Assembly (NCBI GenBank): GCA_022577435.1
Contig: JAKOON010000004.1
Span: 3,867,001-3,931,000, forward strand
Length of the DNA stretch: 64,000 bases
Direction: 5' to 3'
Origin: Embiotoca jacksoni
Lineage: Eukaryota > Chordata > Actinopteri > Embiotocidae
Position numbers and translations under genes: made by a program. The notes beneath the pieces are model-generated. The model saw only the letters and a list, made by a program, of their open reading frames with translations. It did no database searches and had not been told where the DNA came from. Positions within the stretch are counted from its first letter, which is position 1. Each line of letters begins with the position of its first letter. Shown here one piece after another: positions 11,171 to 24,593 of the stretch.

Positions 11171-12252
11171 TATTCCTCTTTAACATCGCCTTGTCAATTA
11201 CAACTAATACAGCCGTTCACTGCCTCGCAGCATTCAGACTATCCTCTTTCCTTTCATCCTCTTTTCTGCTCTGTTTATTTAAATTACCTTTTGCTTTAAT
11301 AATGGATGAGGACAAGTGCACAGCACAGTAGCCTGGAATTGCATTACTTTCAGGTTGTATGAGACTGGGCCTTGGGAGAACGGTAAAACAACAGAGGGCA
11401 TTGATGAAGAGTGGAGTTAAAATCGCATCATCTTTCCCCTGTTTTTTACCAGAAAATACATTGATTTCCTTTTGTTCTCTGACTTTTACACTGATTTAAA
11501 CTGATTAGCATCCAGGTTTTGTTCCCATACAGCAAAATGTTGTTATGTTTCCTGCTGCAAACCTTCCTTTACAGTCACAGCGAAGAAATCCTTACAGAGA
11601 AAACCTAAATGCACAATATTCCTTCTGGGTACATAAAGGAACTAGAAATGGTTAATGTAGTCATCGCTTTTGGATTTATGCGTCTCTTTTCTGTTAATTT
11701 TGAAATAGTCCAAATAATAATCTAATACTGAAATGACTTGATGGGCCCTATATACACCACTACATACTGTCCACTCAAGGAAAACATCCAATATCTTGTC
11801 CACAGAAGCAGAGATTATAATTCTGCATGCTCTCCACAGTGTTGGATGAAATGAGCTGTCCATTCAAGCACTGAAACTACAGCAGTCGAGAGATACAAGA
11901 GGTCAAATGGAAGTCGTTCTTATAGGAGCCGACGTGTAAACTATCCCTTTCAATCCTGCAGCAACCCAAGCAATGCCTCATGGGAGCCCCACATAAATAT
12001 GGAGCTTGAGGGTCAAATAGCAAAGGTTACACCAAATATGAACTGGGAAAAAAAACATCCACATTCACATGAGCAAACAAACAAGTGTGCACAGTGTAAC
12101 ATGCCAGCAAGTCAATGAATGTGATCAAGCGTGAAGTCAAACACAAAGGAAAAACAAACCACTGTTCTCAGCAAGGAAAGTGCCTCTAAAATCAATACAG
12201 CAACATTTTATTGCTATCATGCAAACTTAAGCAGATAACATTTAATTGGCTG

Positions 12253-12254
<2 letters not shown>
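11171..12254. other. intronic stretch without recognised features
   Basis: Nothing beyond an even-composition sequence; no repeats over a few units and no coding signal. Confidence 0.6.
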
Positions 12255-12296
<42 letters not shown>

Positions 12297-12298
12297 GT
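12255..12298. repeat. (GT)n microsatellite with AT interruptions
   Basis: Pure (GT)n to about 12284, then GTAT units at 12285-12292. Confidence 0.95.
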
Positions 12299-13159
12299 CC
12301 ATTTCCTTGTGTATACAGTTAATTAAGGCATGCTGAACAGCCCGGGGCGCCCAGCACCTGGCACACATACAAACCGTGTCAACAGTGGTTATTCAGAGAA
12401 AATGTAACGTAACTAATGACCTGTAACAACCAGACAGACATGAAATAAACAGGCAGGTTTATCCAAGATGGTTTGAGGAGCCAACGAGAATGTAATAGTT
12501 AAACAAAAGCCCGAGCGCAGCTGGCAGCAAACTGAAGCCACATCACACTGTCTTGATTGAAGGGAAGTAGAAAGCACTCGTGCAACTCGCCAAGAGGCGC
12601 CCATTCAATTATATTCATGTTACATTTGAATGAATGTGCGGACACATAAGGCCCAGTTCCTCAATAATGACCCACTTGCTGCTCGTGACGGACCCGCAGC
12701 TAAAACATATGCACGTACAGCAGGGACACACACCACCTCATGTCTTTTAATACAGGCTGCTCGTTTGGTAAACAAAAGCCAGTGCTAATGTATTTACCCC
12801 ACGCAAAAGAACATACAGTTTCACATTGAGTGTGATTGTTGAAAGGAGACTATACACATCTAAACAAACAAACACAGACAGAGGATGGGACATGTGAGTA
12901 AAAATAGAACGAGCTCAGTCTACAGGCAGCACAAAGTTCATCACACTGTTGTGCCGGGACACTTGACAGGTCATGTTTCAATGTAGTGATTCTCGGTGAA
13001 ACAGAAAAAAATACAAGCATTATGAGCGTTGAATGACAAAACAGCAGCGGTACAGGCTTACATGAAAAATGAATCACGGTCATGGCAGCATGTGAATTAA
13101 TGAAAGACTGAATTTCGTCCATGTGTCCAGACTGCTGGACGAACTCCACCAAGCTCCCA

Positions 13160-13273
<114 letters not shown>

Positions 13274-14961
13274 TATAAAAATGAAATGAGTGTCAACAAT
13301 GGTGCAATTTCTAAACAAAGTGTCTTCCCAGAAAGTCTGTTCAGGTGATGTCTGTGTTAGGTCCCTTTAATCTTCCTGTTTATCAGCAGTGTCTGCACCT
13401 GGTATGGAGCTATTTAACTCCTCAACCCACAAGCTTGGGTTTAGTTTTTAGGTTTTTACTTGGTTGGGGATGTTTCTCTGGTCCAGCACTTTCAGGGATC
13501 TCTCGTTGTTGTCAGATTAAAGTAAACAGCACCAAGAAATAAACACAAGAAGGACGGTCGCCTTCCAACTCAATGGTAATCAGGATTTATTGAGCACTTC
13601 AATAAATCTGGTACATTTTCATCAAGAATGATCAACATATCTTACGACACTTGGCCCTTTTTATACTCTTCCTTCCTTCCTTGCTTGCAGCCTGGCCAAA
13701 GTTCTGCTAAACAAGTTAGTACTTAACTTCCTCCTGGCACGTCAGGGAAGATTTGGCATGTCACTACAGCCAAATATGGACTTGTTTCTTCCAAAAAAAC
13801 TGCTCTTGGATAGATAACCCTAACAAAACATGAAGGAGGGGAATTTGCTTGCAAAGTGCCAGTTTTAGTCTCAGTTTCCCAGACTCGTTGAGCAGCTTGT
13901 ACCAAAACAGTATCATTTATCACTTTTGGGAGACAGCTAGGTCTCCATGTCCTCGAAAACCCCTCATTACTTAGATTTCATGAGCATCAAACGTGGATGT
14001 TATCATTATTAAGGGTCACTAATGCACTAAGTTTAATTATTGGATCAAAGACCCATTGTTTGGCTTTTCCCCCCTGAACAGTTTGCACACATTCCCAGTA
14101 CATTCAGCCACACACTGCATTCATTACTGACCTTGATGAATTACATTATACTCTGTGTGTTACTAACTCTGGGCTTTAGTATGCACATACTGTATTTAAT
14201 GTTTTGATCTAAAAGATCCACAAGCTGCAAAATTCTGATTACAAGGGCAAAAAAACTGGTCTTTGAAAGGTAATTTCTGTCCCAAATACATTCAACACGT
14301 GACAAAAGAAGTCTAATACACTACATGTATTAGAACAGCAGACTGTCCTGTCCAGCAGAAAATAGTAAAATAATATAGAATTAAAGAACAACACTCAGAG
14401 TCTCCATGCTTGGTGGCTGTAATCAGGCACAGTGGGGCTTTGAGCCAAATGTCAACATTAGTTTACTATACCAAGCTGATGTCTAGCAGTTTAACATGTT
14501 CACCAAACTTCCATGCTGAGCCGTCCAATAGCTGTTTGGATTTTTCAGTCTGGACCAAAGTTTACATTCACAGCTGGAGGCACACGGTCCCGTTTTCAGA
14601 CACGAAGGATAAGAGGCAAAATAAGTCCTCGATGAGAATAAAATGAGTAGAGACAGTGGTGGAGACAGATATGAGGAATTATGGATGCGCAGAGATGAAG
14701 ATGGATGAATATGGGAGAGGACATTTTGTACAGGGAGGACATCCATAAACACAATACATTTCCCCCAAAACTTATTTTTTTTGATTAATCAAGGTTATCT
14801 GGATGTAATTCATCGGCACTGTCATGGTGACACTTACACTGACAATTAATTTGACAATGATAATTATCAACAAGATGGGCCCACTGTGAGTGAGACTGAT
14901 GAATCAACACCCACTGCAGTCATACAGCCTGCTGTTAGCTCTATATCGGACCACGCTTGTC

Positions 14962-14973
14962 TGTATGTCTGTA

Positions 14974-15022
<49 letters not shown>
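14962..15022. repeat. (TGTA/TGTC)n and (GT)22 compound microsatellite
   Basis: Tetranucleotide lead-in from about 14962, then pure (GT)n 14979-15022. Confidence 0.95.
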
Positions 15023-15024
<2 letters not shown>

Positions 15025-15394
15025 CTGCAGCTCAGTTATCAACCCTCTCTGCCTCTGTGGGGTCCCATGACTGTGTTCCCAGCCATGAAAACCTGTTCAA
15101 TCACAGTGATCCCTGCGACTGGTCAGCGTAACTGCACAGTATCGCATCATTATCGCTTTCTTTTTACAGCGCCGCAATCTCTCCGGCTGATATCCACGCC
15201 ACCTCCTACCTCGCCTCACCCCCCCAATCTACCCCCCTCTTGTCTCCCTCTGCAGTGTGTACTGCAGCAGCTGGATGAAAAATGGCCTGGAAGGGGGAGC
15301 TGGTGCAAGGTTGCCAGCAGAGACATAACAGATATACACACTCACCTTCAGACACACACTGTGGTTGCTCTCTCTCTGGCTTGCCCTCATCTCT

Positions 15395-15462
15395 CACACA
15401 CACGCACACACGCACGCACCCACGCACGCACGCACGCACACACACACACACACACACACACA
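15395..15462. repeat. compound (CACG)n/(CA)n microsatellite
   Basis: CG-containing tetranucleotide units to about 15438, then pure CA. CpG-rich for a microsatellite. Confidence 0.95.
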
Positions 15463-15728
15463 GGCATGGAAGTAAAAGAGTGACTAAGAGAAGGGAAAGA
15501 CTTAAAGACAGATAAAGACGAACTGTGGTGTCAGGAGGTCTTTACAGGATTAATACCTACAGTTGTCAGTGTCTTCTTACTAGAGAGTTCTCTTCCCACG
15601 AGGGCCACTGACCCAGCCGGGCCAGCCATGCCAGGCGCTGTGGAGCCTCTTCAAGGGGGATTGGTAAAAATTGCGCCCATGTCATAAACTGGCATGCTAT
15701 ACTGTACTTTTTCAGATCATGAATCAGA

Positions 15729-15732
<4 letters not shown>

Positions 15733-15819
<87 letters not shown>
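15733..15819. repeat. (CA)42 microsatellite
   Basis: Pure to 15817, ending CGC. Lies 710 bases from the (GT)n at 14979-15022, in opposite orientation. Confidence 0.97.
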
Positions 15820-15820
<1 letters not shown>

Positions 15821-16621
15821 GTGTGTATCTGCAGCATATTCAGCTTCTAGAGTTAAGACTCATGAAATGTACCCTGCAGGTAATGGATTTAAAATGTATA
15901 TATTTTACAACGTACTTGACACATGCATATGTCTGCATGCACATAGACAAAACCTCAGCTTCAGTAATTCCATCAGATATTGTGCTTGCCACATCTGCAT
16001 TAAAAAGATTCATTCCATCCATGTTCATCTGGCACAGACGTGGGGGATAAAGTCAAGAGAGAAAAGGAGGGAGGAATCTTCAAAGGGTGTCACTGAAGTT
16101 TATCTCTGCATTTGGTTGGGGGGAGGGGAACCACAGCATTCTTCAAAGCAACAGAGGAGAAAAAGAAGCTGCATCTTTTAATTAAAAGCAAATATAAAAG
16201 GCAGGACGGACTTGAGGCAGAGGAAGGTAGAAAGTAACAGAAAGAGCTGCAAAACAACTTAGAAAATTCTGGCTATTCTTTTGCAGCACTGGTAACGAAG
16301 GGGGTCACCTGACTTAGAAAGAATAAAACCCTTTAACCCTTATCTAAAAATAAAGATATCCTGCTCCTGCTGTTAAATATGCCCATTATAGCACACAGCT
16401 CCTGAAGGACCTGAAGGAGCGAGAGGCAGGCAAACACGCCGACTGCTCTGCACACCTGTGAGTGCAGAAAAAAACCCAGGAGCCCATTAGCAGCGTGGTG
16501 CAGTGAATACTGTAAAAGTTAAAAGCCACCGATTTCTAAACATCAATGAAAAGACGTCATAAATTCTTAGTGTTTAATACACCGTTAAAGAAATACCAAA
16601 ATTATAAGTACCTATCTCACT

Positions 16622-16641
16622 TTTTTTTTTTTTTTTTTTTG
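16622..16641. repeat. T20 homopolymer
   Basis: Run of about 20 T. On the minus strand an A run. No transposon body adjacent. Confidence 0.95.
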
Positions 16642-17760
16642 TCAAAAATGAGTTGCTCACATTATTGTCAGTTATCAATGTTTGTGCAGGTTAATTTTAA
16701 CTTTAGAGCATTATTGGCCTTAAAGTGTGAAAAAGGAAGAGTTTCTCCCTGAAATCTAATTTCACCAGGTAAGAGTTTATCTGAAAATTATCTATCTGTC
16801 CTCCTAATGTACACACGAGGACCTCTTTGCCTTGTCACTGTTACTGAGATTAAAGGAGCTGAAGTTAATGATTTTATGAAGGACACTGAGTTCAATTAAG
16901 AGTTGCTTTTAAAATCTTGGTTAAAATGCAAGATAACTGGTGTTAATTACAAATACCGACATCCTACTGTGTTGTTAGCAGGAATTGCTGTTATGATTTG
17001 TAACATGTGCGCCGAATCCAATTGATAAAAGTTCCTAGGACAAAATTTACAACAGATTGAAATGTCACGTTTCTGTTCTCGCTTGACTTCAGACTGTTCT
17101 GAACAGACCAAAGCAAAGATACAGCAAGCAGCGTTTTCACTTGTCAGCCGTACTGGACTTTGGGCACAAACATACACGAGTACGGCAAAGTAGGAGTGGA
17201 AACAAGCACCTTAAAGTTACGAGCTGATGCCCAGATGACAGCTGAATTAATAAGCAATCTGAAATAAACTCAGGTTTCTAGTAAACTAATTGCTGTGGTG
17301 AATAGTAACTTTACTCAAATACTTTTTCAAATACAGCTATTTATACTTTTACTGCACAATATTTATTTGACAGTTTTAGTTCATTGTTACTGTGCTGATC
17401 AGCAAATAAATTATGACTTATTATTGTATGTTTAGAAAAGATGAAAACAACCATTTGCGCCACAGCAAAGGGTCTGAATGCTTCTATAAATGAGAGATTC
17501 AGTTTTGCTTTATTATACATTTTCAAACATTTCTAAAAACACGTTTTCGCTTTGTCATTAGGGGTTACTGAGTGTCAACTGATAAGCAGAACTGCCCATT
17601 TTTATCTATTTAAACTTAAACAACACAATGAAGTGTGATAAGTGAAGGGTATGAACACCGTCTGAATACACTGTGCAGCATCACAGTCATTCAAATAAGG
17701 TCATGTCAGTATGAAAACTATATATTTAGTTTAATGGCATTGTAATGCTACATACAAAAC

Positions 17761-17785
17761 CACAGACAGACAGACAGACAGACAA

Positions 17786-17872
<87 letters not shown>
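17761..17872. repeat. (CAGA)n plus (CA)43 compound microsatellite
   Basis: About six CAGA units at 17761-17784, then pure CA. Confidence 0.97.
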
Positions 17873-17873
<1 letters not shown>

Positions 17874-17971
17874 CTCTTGGCACACAGCAGACAATCAGAA
17901 CTATCCAGTGTTTAATTATCAGGTGAACAGCTAACAGAGAGTTTCTGATAATGGAGGTCTTGTCTGGGCTG

Positions 17972-17977
17972 CACACG

Positions 17978-18063
<86 letters not shown>
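17972..18063. repeat. (CA)n microsatellite with CG interruptions
   Basis: CG interruptions at 17977-17993, pure CA after. Same orientation as the array 100 bases to its left. Confidence 0.97.
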
Positions 18064-18065
<2 letters not shown>

Positions 18066-18949
18066 CAGTCAGCCATGCTCTCTAAGAGGTAACCCTTTTT
18101 GCCTTTTTTAATTTCAGTGTGATAAATCTTATAATGTTTTTGACACTGTGTCTGAGAGGTTTTCCTTTTCTCTATAACTTATTGGTCATATTATATTGTT
18201 ATATCAGACTCTGCTACAGTAAAAAAAAAAGTTTATTTAAATACAATAATGCTTTTAAACAAAAAAACAAAACAAAAAGCACTGTAGGGATGATTGTAAA
18301 TTTACTGTTCTTTAAAATATGCACAGAACAAACCCACAAGTAAGACTTTCAAGATGGTATAAAGATTCATGCATATTTTCATTTTTTTAACCAATTTTCT
18401 TTTTAGCAAATATGTTTCAATTTTGATATTGTAGTTTAAGAAAAAAATTATTTCGTATAAATTGGAGACAAATTCGGCTCCACATATTCTCACACTGATT
18501 GGAATTGACAAAAATGAGCAATTAAACCCAATCTTATTTAAAAAGTGGGCAAATTAAAGGGTGAATTGAATAAAAAATATTGTTCAAATTAAATGATGAA
18601 TCAAATTAAATGCAATTAAAATAAATAGTGAAGTGTTGGAACCAATTATCCAAAGTATGTGATTTCATGGTATTAAAATAAAATTGTCAACAAATCATTT
18701 CATAATTATGACTGATTAGCTTGACATTTTTTTAACAACATGAAATTTAAATAAGTTGCACCACATCTTAAAAAAGGCTGCTGTTCTTAATTCAATAAAG
18801 GAACCACATCTAACTTCATTATCAGTCGAGCCGTGTGTCAGATCTTCTTACCAGCCAACCATGTGATGTTCCCATGCACGAGATAGTATGGCATATCTTT
18901 CCATTTGCACATGCAGCTTTACATGCATACTTGAGGGACAGAGACCAAC

Positions 18950-19245
18950 CGTCTCAGATTTTTGAGGCTCAATTTCTAATTAATGACCGAATCATTTTTG
19001 GATAATCCAGTCTGAATCATCTGAAAACAATTCAAACTGGATTATTTATTAGTTTTCTGGTGGTCAGAAAACTAATAAGAAGGAAATTATTGACTTGTTC
19101 ATGAAAGAAGTTGAAGTCTACGGAGACTTTTTGGAGCCGACCCCAAGTGGCACTCAGTGATATTGCAGTTTAAGGAACTTCTGCATTGGCTATATTTTTC
19201 AGACCCGGAAGCTACGTCCAATTTTATATACAGTCTACAGTTTTG
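18950..19245 (+). repeat. teleost dispersed repeat ending in ATATACAGTCTAC
   Basis: Contains GAAGTCTACGGAGAC, TTTTTGGAGCCGACCCCAAG, TGATATTGCAGTTTAAGG and CAGACCCGGAAGC in order, then TTTTATATACAGTCTAC. As I recall, these blocks make up a widespread fish interspersed repeat. The left part includes a 14-bp-arm hairpin at 19046-19078. The family class is not known to me and the left border is approximate. Confidence 0.55.
19046..19078. repeat. 14-bp-arm hairpin with 5-base loop
   Basis: TTATTAGTTTTCTG, loop GTGGT, CAGAAAACTAATAA; perfect arms. It sits in the left part of the dispersed repeat at 18950-19245. Confidence 0.8.
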
Positions 19246-19662
19246 TATCTACACAGAGTGAAATGCATTTATCCCATTTCGTCCTTCATTAATAAACATT
19301 GACATGCTTAGAAAAAGTAAAATGGTGCTTCTTTCAACACAGAGGCTAATTAAAGGTGTGCATGACAGTTTAGGGGAAAAACATTTCCTAAACGAAGGTA
19401 AAGTGAAGAAATGCCGTAACGCAGTTTGTGTCTGGTGAGTTTTCTTCAAAGAAAGATTTCCTACATAATTCTGATGTTTCCAGTTTGTATGGCCTCTGTG
19501 TAGCTGAGGTCCAACAAAACGTGCTCCGTCAGGAATTCTACCGAGAAGATGAATTTTTAATATTACTAGCCCACAAAGAGGGAGCAAACGCAAGGGCAAC
19601 TGTATGCTAAGCTTGTGAGTGTTTATATACGCACCTACACACAGAGATATACAGTAAGTACA

Positions 19663-19708
19663 CACGTCACACACGTGCACACACGTCACACACGTGCACA
19701 CACGTCAC
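19663..19708. repeat. 19-bp minisatellite, about 2.5 units
   Basis: Unit CACGTCACACACGTGCACA, starting at 19663, 19682 and 19701. Each unit carries the palindromic E-box-like word CACGTG. Confidence 0.9.
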
Positions 19709-20101
19709 TGCGGTAGATTCTTGCTCCCTGTTTTGCAGCTGCTGCAGTTCAAAGAGGAGGATTCCATCGTCCTCACGGGATTCATTCCTAAATGTGCGGG
19801 ATCTCCATGGAGCAGAGAGGTCAGTGGTGCCTGCATTTGCCTCAGTGACTCATTAATCTCATCTGCAACCCACTCAGTCCTTCACCACATTAATCCCATT
19901 CTCATCTACGCTGGTTTCTCTTGCTGCACCCCGACATCCGCTGAAAGATCACCGATTTCTTCTCTTTCATGCATTCATCCTCATCCACAGCACGCGTGTA
20001 TTAAGCCACACGAAGCAAGCTCTCTGTCCCTACCATTTATACCTATTTTCCTCTCTATCATCACAGCTTTCCATCTTTTCATGTTCTCTTTAATGTTTCT
20101 T

Positions 20102-20103
<2 letters not shown>

Positions 20104-20133
<30 letters not shown>
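20104..20133. repeat. T30 homopolymer
   Basis: Thirty T in a row. As an A30 on the minus strand it could be the tail of a retroposed sequence, but no body was recognised to its right. Confidence 0.95.
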
Positions 20134-20136
<3 letters not shown>

Positions 20137-20466
20137 CACACATATGGACAGGAAAGTGGGCCAGGACTTGCCAGTGTTTGAAACGTAGGACAAATTTAGA
20201 AAGGAATGGCGGAATCCGATGGGGTCACATCGTCTGGGCCAAGCCAGAGACGTCGGCGCTTTGCTGCTCCCAATTAGACTAAAAACGACAGGCAGAAGGT
20301 CTGAGTCTCATATATTCAACCAGGCCACATTCTGCCCCGGCGCTTCTGCCTGTCATCGAAAGAAAGGAAGTAGGGAAAGCAGGAGAGAAATGGAGAGATG
20401 CAAACATTAGAAGAGGAGGAAAGAGAGGCTGAAGATAAATTGGTCAACCCCCTCCTCCCTCACTCT

Positions 20467-20490
20467 CTCCCTCCCTCCCTCCCTCCCTCT
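20467..20490. repeat. (CCCT)n microsatellite
   Basis: About six CCCT units within a longer pyrimidine-rich tract (20450-20502). Confidence 0.95.
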
Positions 20491-20857
20491 GCCTCTCTCT
20501 CAGGACTACTGTGTGCGAGACTGCAGATAGATTCTGATGTTCTCATTTAAGTCTTAATGATTGGGTTAGTATGCAGCTTGTGCTCTGCAATGCCGCGCTT
20601 AGACAGAAAGCAAGATCACAGAGGCAGACAAGCATACATGGACACTCATACACACATACACTGAGAGATGAAAAAGTTAACATCTAATGCGTGCAATTGC
20701 AAATACTTATTTGTTTGTTAGAACAGAACCACTGACATTATACTATATTTTTTTATTTTGAATGTATACCTGAGTGTACACTAAGGTGGCGATGGTATCA
20801 CAGCATTTCATTATTATTATCATTTTTATTATTATTGTTGTCGTTGGTTTTTATGAT

Positions 20858-21350
20858 TTAGAATATTGGAATAGTCGCTAAAATATTATTTTTTTTAAAA
20901 TCGCACTCTTTTACTCCTGTCAGTAGGTAGCGGTAAAGCACGTAAAAGCTGTCTGCCAACCGCATTAGGATCCTTATGATACAACATAAGGAGAAGAAGA
21001 ACATGTTGCTGCTATGTCTGCAACTTTTGCCAGATAAAACTGTGTGGCGTTGTGAGATTAAATGCCACGGTGCGAAACAGGAGAAACATGCAAAGAGGAC
21101 TTCAGCCGTCAAAAGATTCCTTGTGGAACTTTTTTAAATAAACAAATGAAGATGAGATGCAGTGCAAACTGCAGGTAAAGCTAGCAGATTGTCAGTCTAC
21201 CGCAGCTATGCCCTCATTAGAGGGAAGCACCGGCCAACGGTGATGAACGCTGATCGATAAGGAATCAATAACTACTTGGGGGTGGGAGGTAAATAGTCGA
21301 ATAGTTTAGTGATTATCGAATAGTATTTTTGCTTGAAATGCCCATCCCTA
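20858..21350 (+). mobile_element. hAT-like non-autonomous element remnant
   Basis: The right border reads AAATGCCCATCCCTA (to 21350), the reverse complement of a TAGGGATGGGC terminus typical of teleost hAT-type elements. It is preceded by ATAGTCGAATAG/TTATCGAATAG direct motifs. Inside is a block with AGCGGTAAAGCAC...CTGCCAACCGC followed by AGAAGAAGAA, a combination I know from dispersed teleost repeats. No matching left terminus was found near 20858, where a GGAATAGTCGC motif begins the recognisable part. Non-coding. Confidence 0.5.
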
Positions 21351-21439
21351 CTTAGTATCCTGCAGTATATTATTCTAAAATATACCATAACTGAAATGAC
21401 ATGCATGTCACAGACTGCCTCAGAGTGGACTCATGAAAA

Positions 21440-21468
21440 GGGGGAAGGGGCGGGAGGGGGGGGGGGGG
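21440..21468 (+). repeat. G-rich tract with G-quadruplex potential
   Basis: Four or more G runs of three or longer (GGGGG, GGGG, GGG, G13) separated by one or two bases. Meets the usual G-quadruplex rule on the plus strand. Confidence 0.85.
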
Positions 21469-21569
21469 ATGATGGAAAGAGAGATGGTAATTGTAATGAC
21501 ATGTCATATCATCATGGGTGGTTAATGCCTGAAATTCCAGGATGAACATCCTTTTAGTAAACAGCCATA

Positions 21570-21850
21570 TCATTTGAATATTTCATTGGCGCCAATTACT
21601 AGCTTGTTTACTTATTAATCTGATTGCTGCTGCCAGAATAAGCTCTATCCCTGTATCAAGGAGAGAATGAGAGTTTGTGCAAGCAGAGGAGAGCAGAACA
21701 GAGCAGCCCCCGCACTGCTTTTAGGCCTGCTGCAGGGAAAAGCATTGCATTTACACTGAATTATAATGATAGCTTGGAGAATACTATCATCATCGAGTTA
21801 AGCATCCAAGGTCCTGGAAGATCCGCGGCCAAATGCATTCTGCATGTGCA
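21570..21850. promoter_or_regulatory. candidate conserved non-coding element
   Basis: A repeat-free block with several short words typical of enhancers: a CCAATTA-type core at about 21592-21597, TTAATCTGATTG at 21616-21627, and a stretch containing GCATTGCATTTACACTGAATTA near 21742-21763. It stands out from flanking low-complexity DNA only by eye, so confidence is low. Confidence 0.25.
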
Positions 21851-23338
21851 TCTGTGACCACCACAGACAGAGAAACAGCATTCGGGTAAGAAAACACTCA
21901 AATAGTAATCAGCTGTGGTTGAAATGCTAACATTGTAGAATTACACCAATGAATTGACAGCTTGAAAAAAACAAAAACAAACAGCAATTGTCCAACTATA
22001 GTTAAACAACCGTGACAAAGTACGGCAAACCTGTCAGCGTTTGGATTTCTACACACACGAAGGTGTGTTTTGGGCTCTAACGAGAGTGATACTTGAAGCG
22101 TAAGTCACTCATGAATGGCATCCACCGCATGTGAGTTATTGTAGCATCAGTTCCAGATGTTTCCATGTCAGATTCAGTGTAACATAGCACAGCATAACAG
22201 TATAAATTAGCATCACATTAGCAGCTTTTTCATAAGTTTTTGAAGCCTTTTCTTGACTCAAAATGAAAATTATTATGAAAGAAAACTTACAGCCAAGCTT
22301 GAGTTGAAACCTTTCTGCAGATTGTTTAAATAACGTACATGTTTCTGTGGTATTTGAACACCATACTATGCGTATCTCACTACTGCAGCTGCTAATTAGT
22401 GGTGGCCGGGTAATATGAGGCACCTGGCCACTTCCTGTCATCCAGAGAAGAAAGGCTACAGCTCTTCAATATGTTAAACATACTTTAAATGTATTACATG
22501 TATGCAAGATAGCTATGACATGAAAAAAATTATATTATACTGTGCACCTTGTGGTCATGTCACCATACATTAAAAAACATTTTTCAAATGCTACTTGGTT
22601 GATTTCTGTGTTGGCGCTGGCCAAATGTGTGTGAAGGTCTTTAAAACTTTAGTGAAGGACTTCGACTTTCCCACTTTGGTTGATAGTGCCTTTAAATATT
22701 GTGTTTTTTTGTATCTTGTATTAAGAAAAACTGGTTTTGAAATTGTTTTGAATTGTGTAAGTTCTGAAATTCTACATGTTTCTAAGGTGAATGAGGACCA
22801 CATGTTGAGATCAAGTGATGACGGGTCCATTAATCTGAGCTGCATATCCCATTACAACAGGCAGTGTAGGAACATGGTGGCGTCCCGTTCCCTGCTGGCT
22901 CATTACAACTTAAGGGCGCACTCAAACACCTTGGCTGTCGACTCATATCATTAATCTATGCCACGGTATCCATGTTACACAGCACACATATCCCGCAAAT
23001 GCATCTAGGAGTTAAAAGAGGAAAACCGAGATAATGGCTGAGAGTGACAGAGAAAGGCACACAAAGCTGTTTTTTTTTAAGGCGTCCTTAGACACATCCA
23101 ATATTTATCTGAACAAGAACACGGCTGTTATTCCACCGGGCTGTGATGACAAAATAGACCATCTAATGGCATCATTGGCTGGAAGAGAGCAAGCCTCAGG
23201 GCCCAGCTCATCACTGCTTAGGGGAGTTGATATGGGAGAGGATGAGAGGAGAGCAGAAGGGAGAAGAGCACCTTCGGGGCAGCGGCTGCTTCCTATAATA
23301 GCAACACTGCAATACCTGCAACACCCATGATCACTATG

Positions 23339-23340
<2 letters not shown>

Positions 23341-23401
<61 letters not shown>

Positions 23402-23405
23402 TGTA
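23341..23405. repeat. (GT)n microsatellite
   Basis: Pure to 23393, then one AT interruption. Confidence 0.97.
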
Positions 23406-24473
23406 TAGCGCAGGTGCAGCGGCATAGCAGAGTTTTACATAAATGGGGTGGGTGGAGCATAGCGGTGGGTGCTTATGTACATGTCCCGAGGTCAGTCTCT
23501 TCATAATCCAGAGATTTTCCACTCTGTTGCCTCCATTGTGAGGAGGAGAGAACACAGGAACTCTTGGCGCTCTCTGCTCCACTTCCGAACACATGCTCTG
23601 TGTGACAAAAGCTAATACCGCACTTCAGCCTCATCAAGTGCATGTGTCCTCTTCAGCTTTAATCACTGTCACCCACTCATAGAGGGCCTGCTTAATGAAG
23701 AACATTCTCACCAACTGTCTGCTGTGATGAAAGTACAACACTCTTTTCTGTGCACAGCAATAATAGATAACCCATATCTCACTTTCAATAATTAATAGGC
23801 TATATCTCAGTGCTGTTCAGGGTCTGCTCAGCTAGACGTTAGAGCTCAGGGCCCTTTCACATTAATCTTCGTTGGGTTTGGTGACAAGCTGTGGTAGTTG
23901 GACAAGTCCAGCCATATGACCACATTCAACTCAGATTTACCTTAATTTTAAATGACTGGTAATATTCCATGAAATGATATAATGCAAGGGCCTTTTCTTC
24001 ATCTGTGCCTATCAGCTCTAAGCCCATTCATCTCCACTGAAGACATAAATATTTGAATGTGTCTGAATACTGTATACTTTCATTTTTAAGGACACTGTAG
24101 CTTTTAGAAAATGCTACTCAAACTGGAGTGACTAAAGCATTTGTTTGACACTATTTTTAGCAGTGAGTTTGATGGGCAAACACGTTTTACGGCAGCAGAA
24201 TGGTGCATGCAGAAATAACTTCAAACAAACTACAGTGCTTATGTTCATGGTAGTGAAGGAACGTGTCACTGAGTGCTGTGGTATCTCTTCTGGACAACAA
24301 TGGAGCTCTATAGCAAAAAGTAATAAACAACACCAAGCTTTGCCTACACAGGCAATACAACTTACACTGTGAATACAAATTGCAGGTGCAGGAGAATAGC
24401 TGCACATTCAACGATGTTTAGGCCACATTTTCTGAAGTTTTGGGTCGACGTTTGTCCATTAATAAATTTGTTT

Positions 24474-24508
24474 TGTGTGTGTGTGTGTGGAGCTCAGTGT
24501 GTGTGGAG

Positions 24509-24572
<64 letters not shown>

Positions 24573-24593
24573 CTCATTGTGTGTGGAGCAGGG
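24474..24593. repeat. (GT)n with repeated GGAGC-type interruptions
   Basis: The word GTGTGTGTGGAGC occurs three times around a pure (GT)n core at 24513-24571. The interruption GGAGCTCA/GGCTCAT is itself repeated on both sides. Confidence 0.92.

Noticed and set aside
14890..15483. 197-codon plus-strand open frame, the longest in the window
   Set aside because: It runs through two microsatellites (14979-15022 and 15395-15462), and the remainder matches no domain and lacks splice support.
19249..19701. 150-codon minus-strand open frame
   Set aside because: Unremarkable composition, overlaps a minisatellite at one end, no recognised motif, and not the missing nalf1 first exon.
20104..20133. T30 run as the poly(A) tail of a minus-strand processed pseudogene
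   Set aside because: No gene-like sequence was recognised in the several hundred bases to its right.
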